This document shows, in pieces, positions 13,121 through 13,792 of a DNA stretch of 13,792 nucleotides. The notes beneath the pieces were generated by a model. The model did no database searches. It was not told where the DNA came from and worked only from the letters and a program-made list of their open reading frames with translations. Numbering within the stretch: position 1 is the stretch's first letter; each line of letters begins with the position of its first letter. Source of the stretch: an uncultured Eubacteriales bacterium. Its GTDB lineage: Bacteria > Bacillota > Clostridia > Christensenellales > Pumilibacteraceae. The position numbers were made by a program, and so were the translations under genes. The stretch lies in the NCBI GenBank assembly GCA_900555875.1, contig USNB01000017.1:1-13792 (forward strand), in the 5' to 3' direction.

Positions 13121-13792
13121 ATGGTAAACGAAAAGATACGCAACGTAGCAATAATCGCTCACGTCGATCACGGCAAGACCACTCTCGTAGACCAGATGCT
13201 CAGGCAGGGCGGAGCGTTCCGCGAGGGACAGGCGGTCGCCGAGCGCGTGATGGATTCCAACGCGCTCGAACGCGAGCGCGGCATAACCATACTTGCCAAG
13301 AACACATCCGTTCATTATAAAGGCTACAAGATCAACGTCGTCGATACGCCCGGACACGCCGATTTCGGCGGCGAGGTGGAACGCATACTCAAAATGGTGA
13401 ACGGCGTCGTGCTGCTCGTGGACGCCTTCGAAGGCACCATGCCGCAGACGCGTTTCGTGCTCGAGCACGCGCTCGCGCTCCGTCTTCCCGTAGTCATCGT
13501 CGTCAATAAAATGGATCGTCCCGACGCACGCCCCGCGGAAGTGGTGGACGAGGTTCTCGAGCTTCTTCTCGATCTCGGCGCGGACGACGACCAGCTCGAC
13601 AGTCCGGTGATCTATTGCAGCGCACGTTCGGGCATAGCTTCGACGGAAGCGGGTAAGCCGGGCAGCGACCTTACCGCGCTGTTCGACGCGATAATAACGC
13701 ATATCCCTCCTCCCGAGGGCGACGAAAACGCGCCCGTGCAGATGCTCGTGTCCGCGCTCGATTATTCCGACTATGTGGGAATAATCGAGCGC
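13121..13792 (+). CDS. typA: Ribosome-associated GTPase TypA/BipA, N-terminal part (3' end outside the window)
   Basis: A translational GTPase that binds 70S ribosomes and aids large-subunit assembly, notably in cold or stress. The first 224 codons are present and open to the last base. Seen: G1 AHVDHGKTT (13-21), G2 RGIT (53-56), G3 DTPGH (75-79), G4 NKMD (129-132), G5 SAR (167-169), and the start of domain II after IPPPEGDENAPVQMLVSALD. The MDSNALERERGITI stretch and the G3 region DTPGHADFGGEVERIL are typical of TypA and separate it from LepA and EF-G. The ATG at 13121 is 1 bp after the preceding stop, with GGAG at 13110-13113, 7 nt upstream and inside the end of the HAD gene, so the two are translationally linked. 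Full-length TypA is about 600-610 residues. Confidence 0.96.
   Translation, partial: MVNEKIRNVAIIAHVDHGKTTLVDQMLRQGGAFREGQAVAERVMDSNALERERGITILAKNTSVHYKGYKINVVDTPGHADFGGEVERILKMVNGVVLLVDAFEGTMPQTRFVLEHALALRLPVVIVVNKMDRPDARPAEVVDEVLELLLDLGADDDQLDSPVIYCSARSGIASTEAGKPGSDLTALFDAIITHIPPPEGDENAPVQMLVSALDYSDYVGIIER

Overview
The window looks like core chromosome of a mid-GC Firmicutes bacterium, most likely an uncultured member of class Clostridia. The grounds are the dnaE-pfkA order, a DUF4364 protein, a TSCPD-domain protein, a PTS_EIIC_2-type permease, a birA-bioY pair and a class of diaminopimelate decarboxylase that is common in Clostridia and Bacteroidetes. Isoleucine is coded mainly by AUA, even in conserved genes. 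The recognisable promoters have good sigma-A boxes, and several carry a TGn extended -10.

Layout. 1-2125: the 3' end of dnaE (polymerase III alpha), then pfkA with its own promoter and terminator. 2126-3417: a decayed accessory island. It holds a 59-codon ORF with a perfect Shine-Dalgarno, a frameshifted and truncated tyrosine integrase, and, joined to it, the last ~35 codons of an HNH endonuclease. Hairpins and gene-free DNA follow. 3418-5845 (minus strand): a lone EIIC-type permease with a structured leader, then an apparent DUF4364-TSCPD operon that ends in a terminator overlapping the TSCPD coding end. 5886-7475 (plus): birA and bioY overlap by 4 bp behind one promoter, which is covered by a convincing BirA operator. 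7476-7885: a gene-free stretch between converging genes, rich in inverted repeats. 7886-9520 (minus): a lysA-mgsA operon. 9613-13792 (plus): uvrA, a HAD phosphatase and typA/bipA, closely packed and probably one transcript; typA runs off the end.

How the parts work together. birA and bioY form a self-regulated biotin uptake and attachment unit with no biotin synthesis genes nearby, so the cell probably scavenges biotin. pfkA and mgsA belong to upper glycolysis and to the overflow branch from dihydroxyacetone phosphate. lysA makes lysine. dnaE, uvrA and typA serve replication, repair and ribosome function. I found no CRISPR array, rRNA, tRNA or intact mobile element.

Most notable signals: two genes (birA and lysA) whose strong promoters put the start codon exactly 6 nt after the -10 with no Shine-Dalgarno, implying leaderless mRNAs; the BirA operator; the integrase/HNH deletion scar; a possible attenuator before the permease gene; and a 95-nt potential three-way-junction RNA fold after bioY. 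I do not see a convincing complete new system; these are leads.
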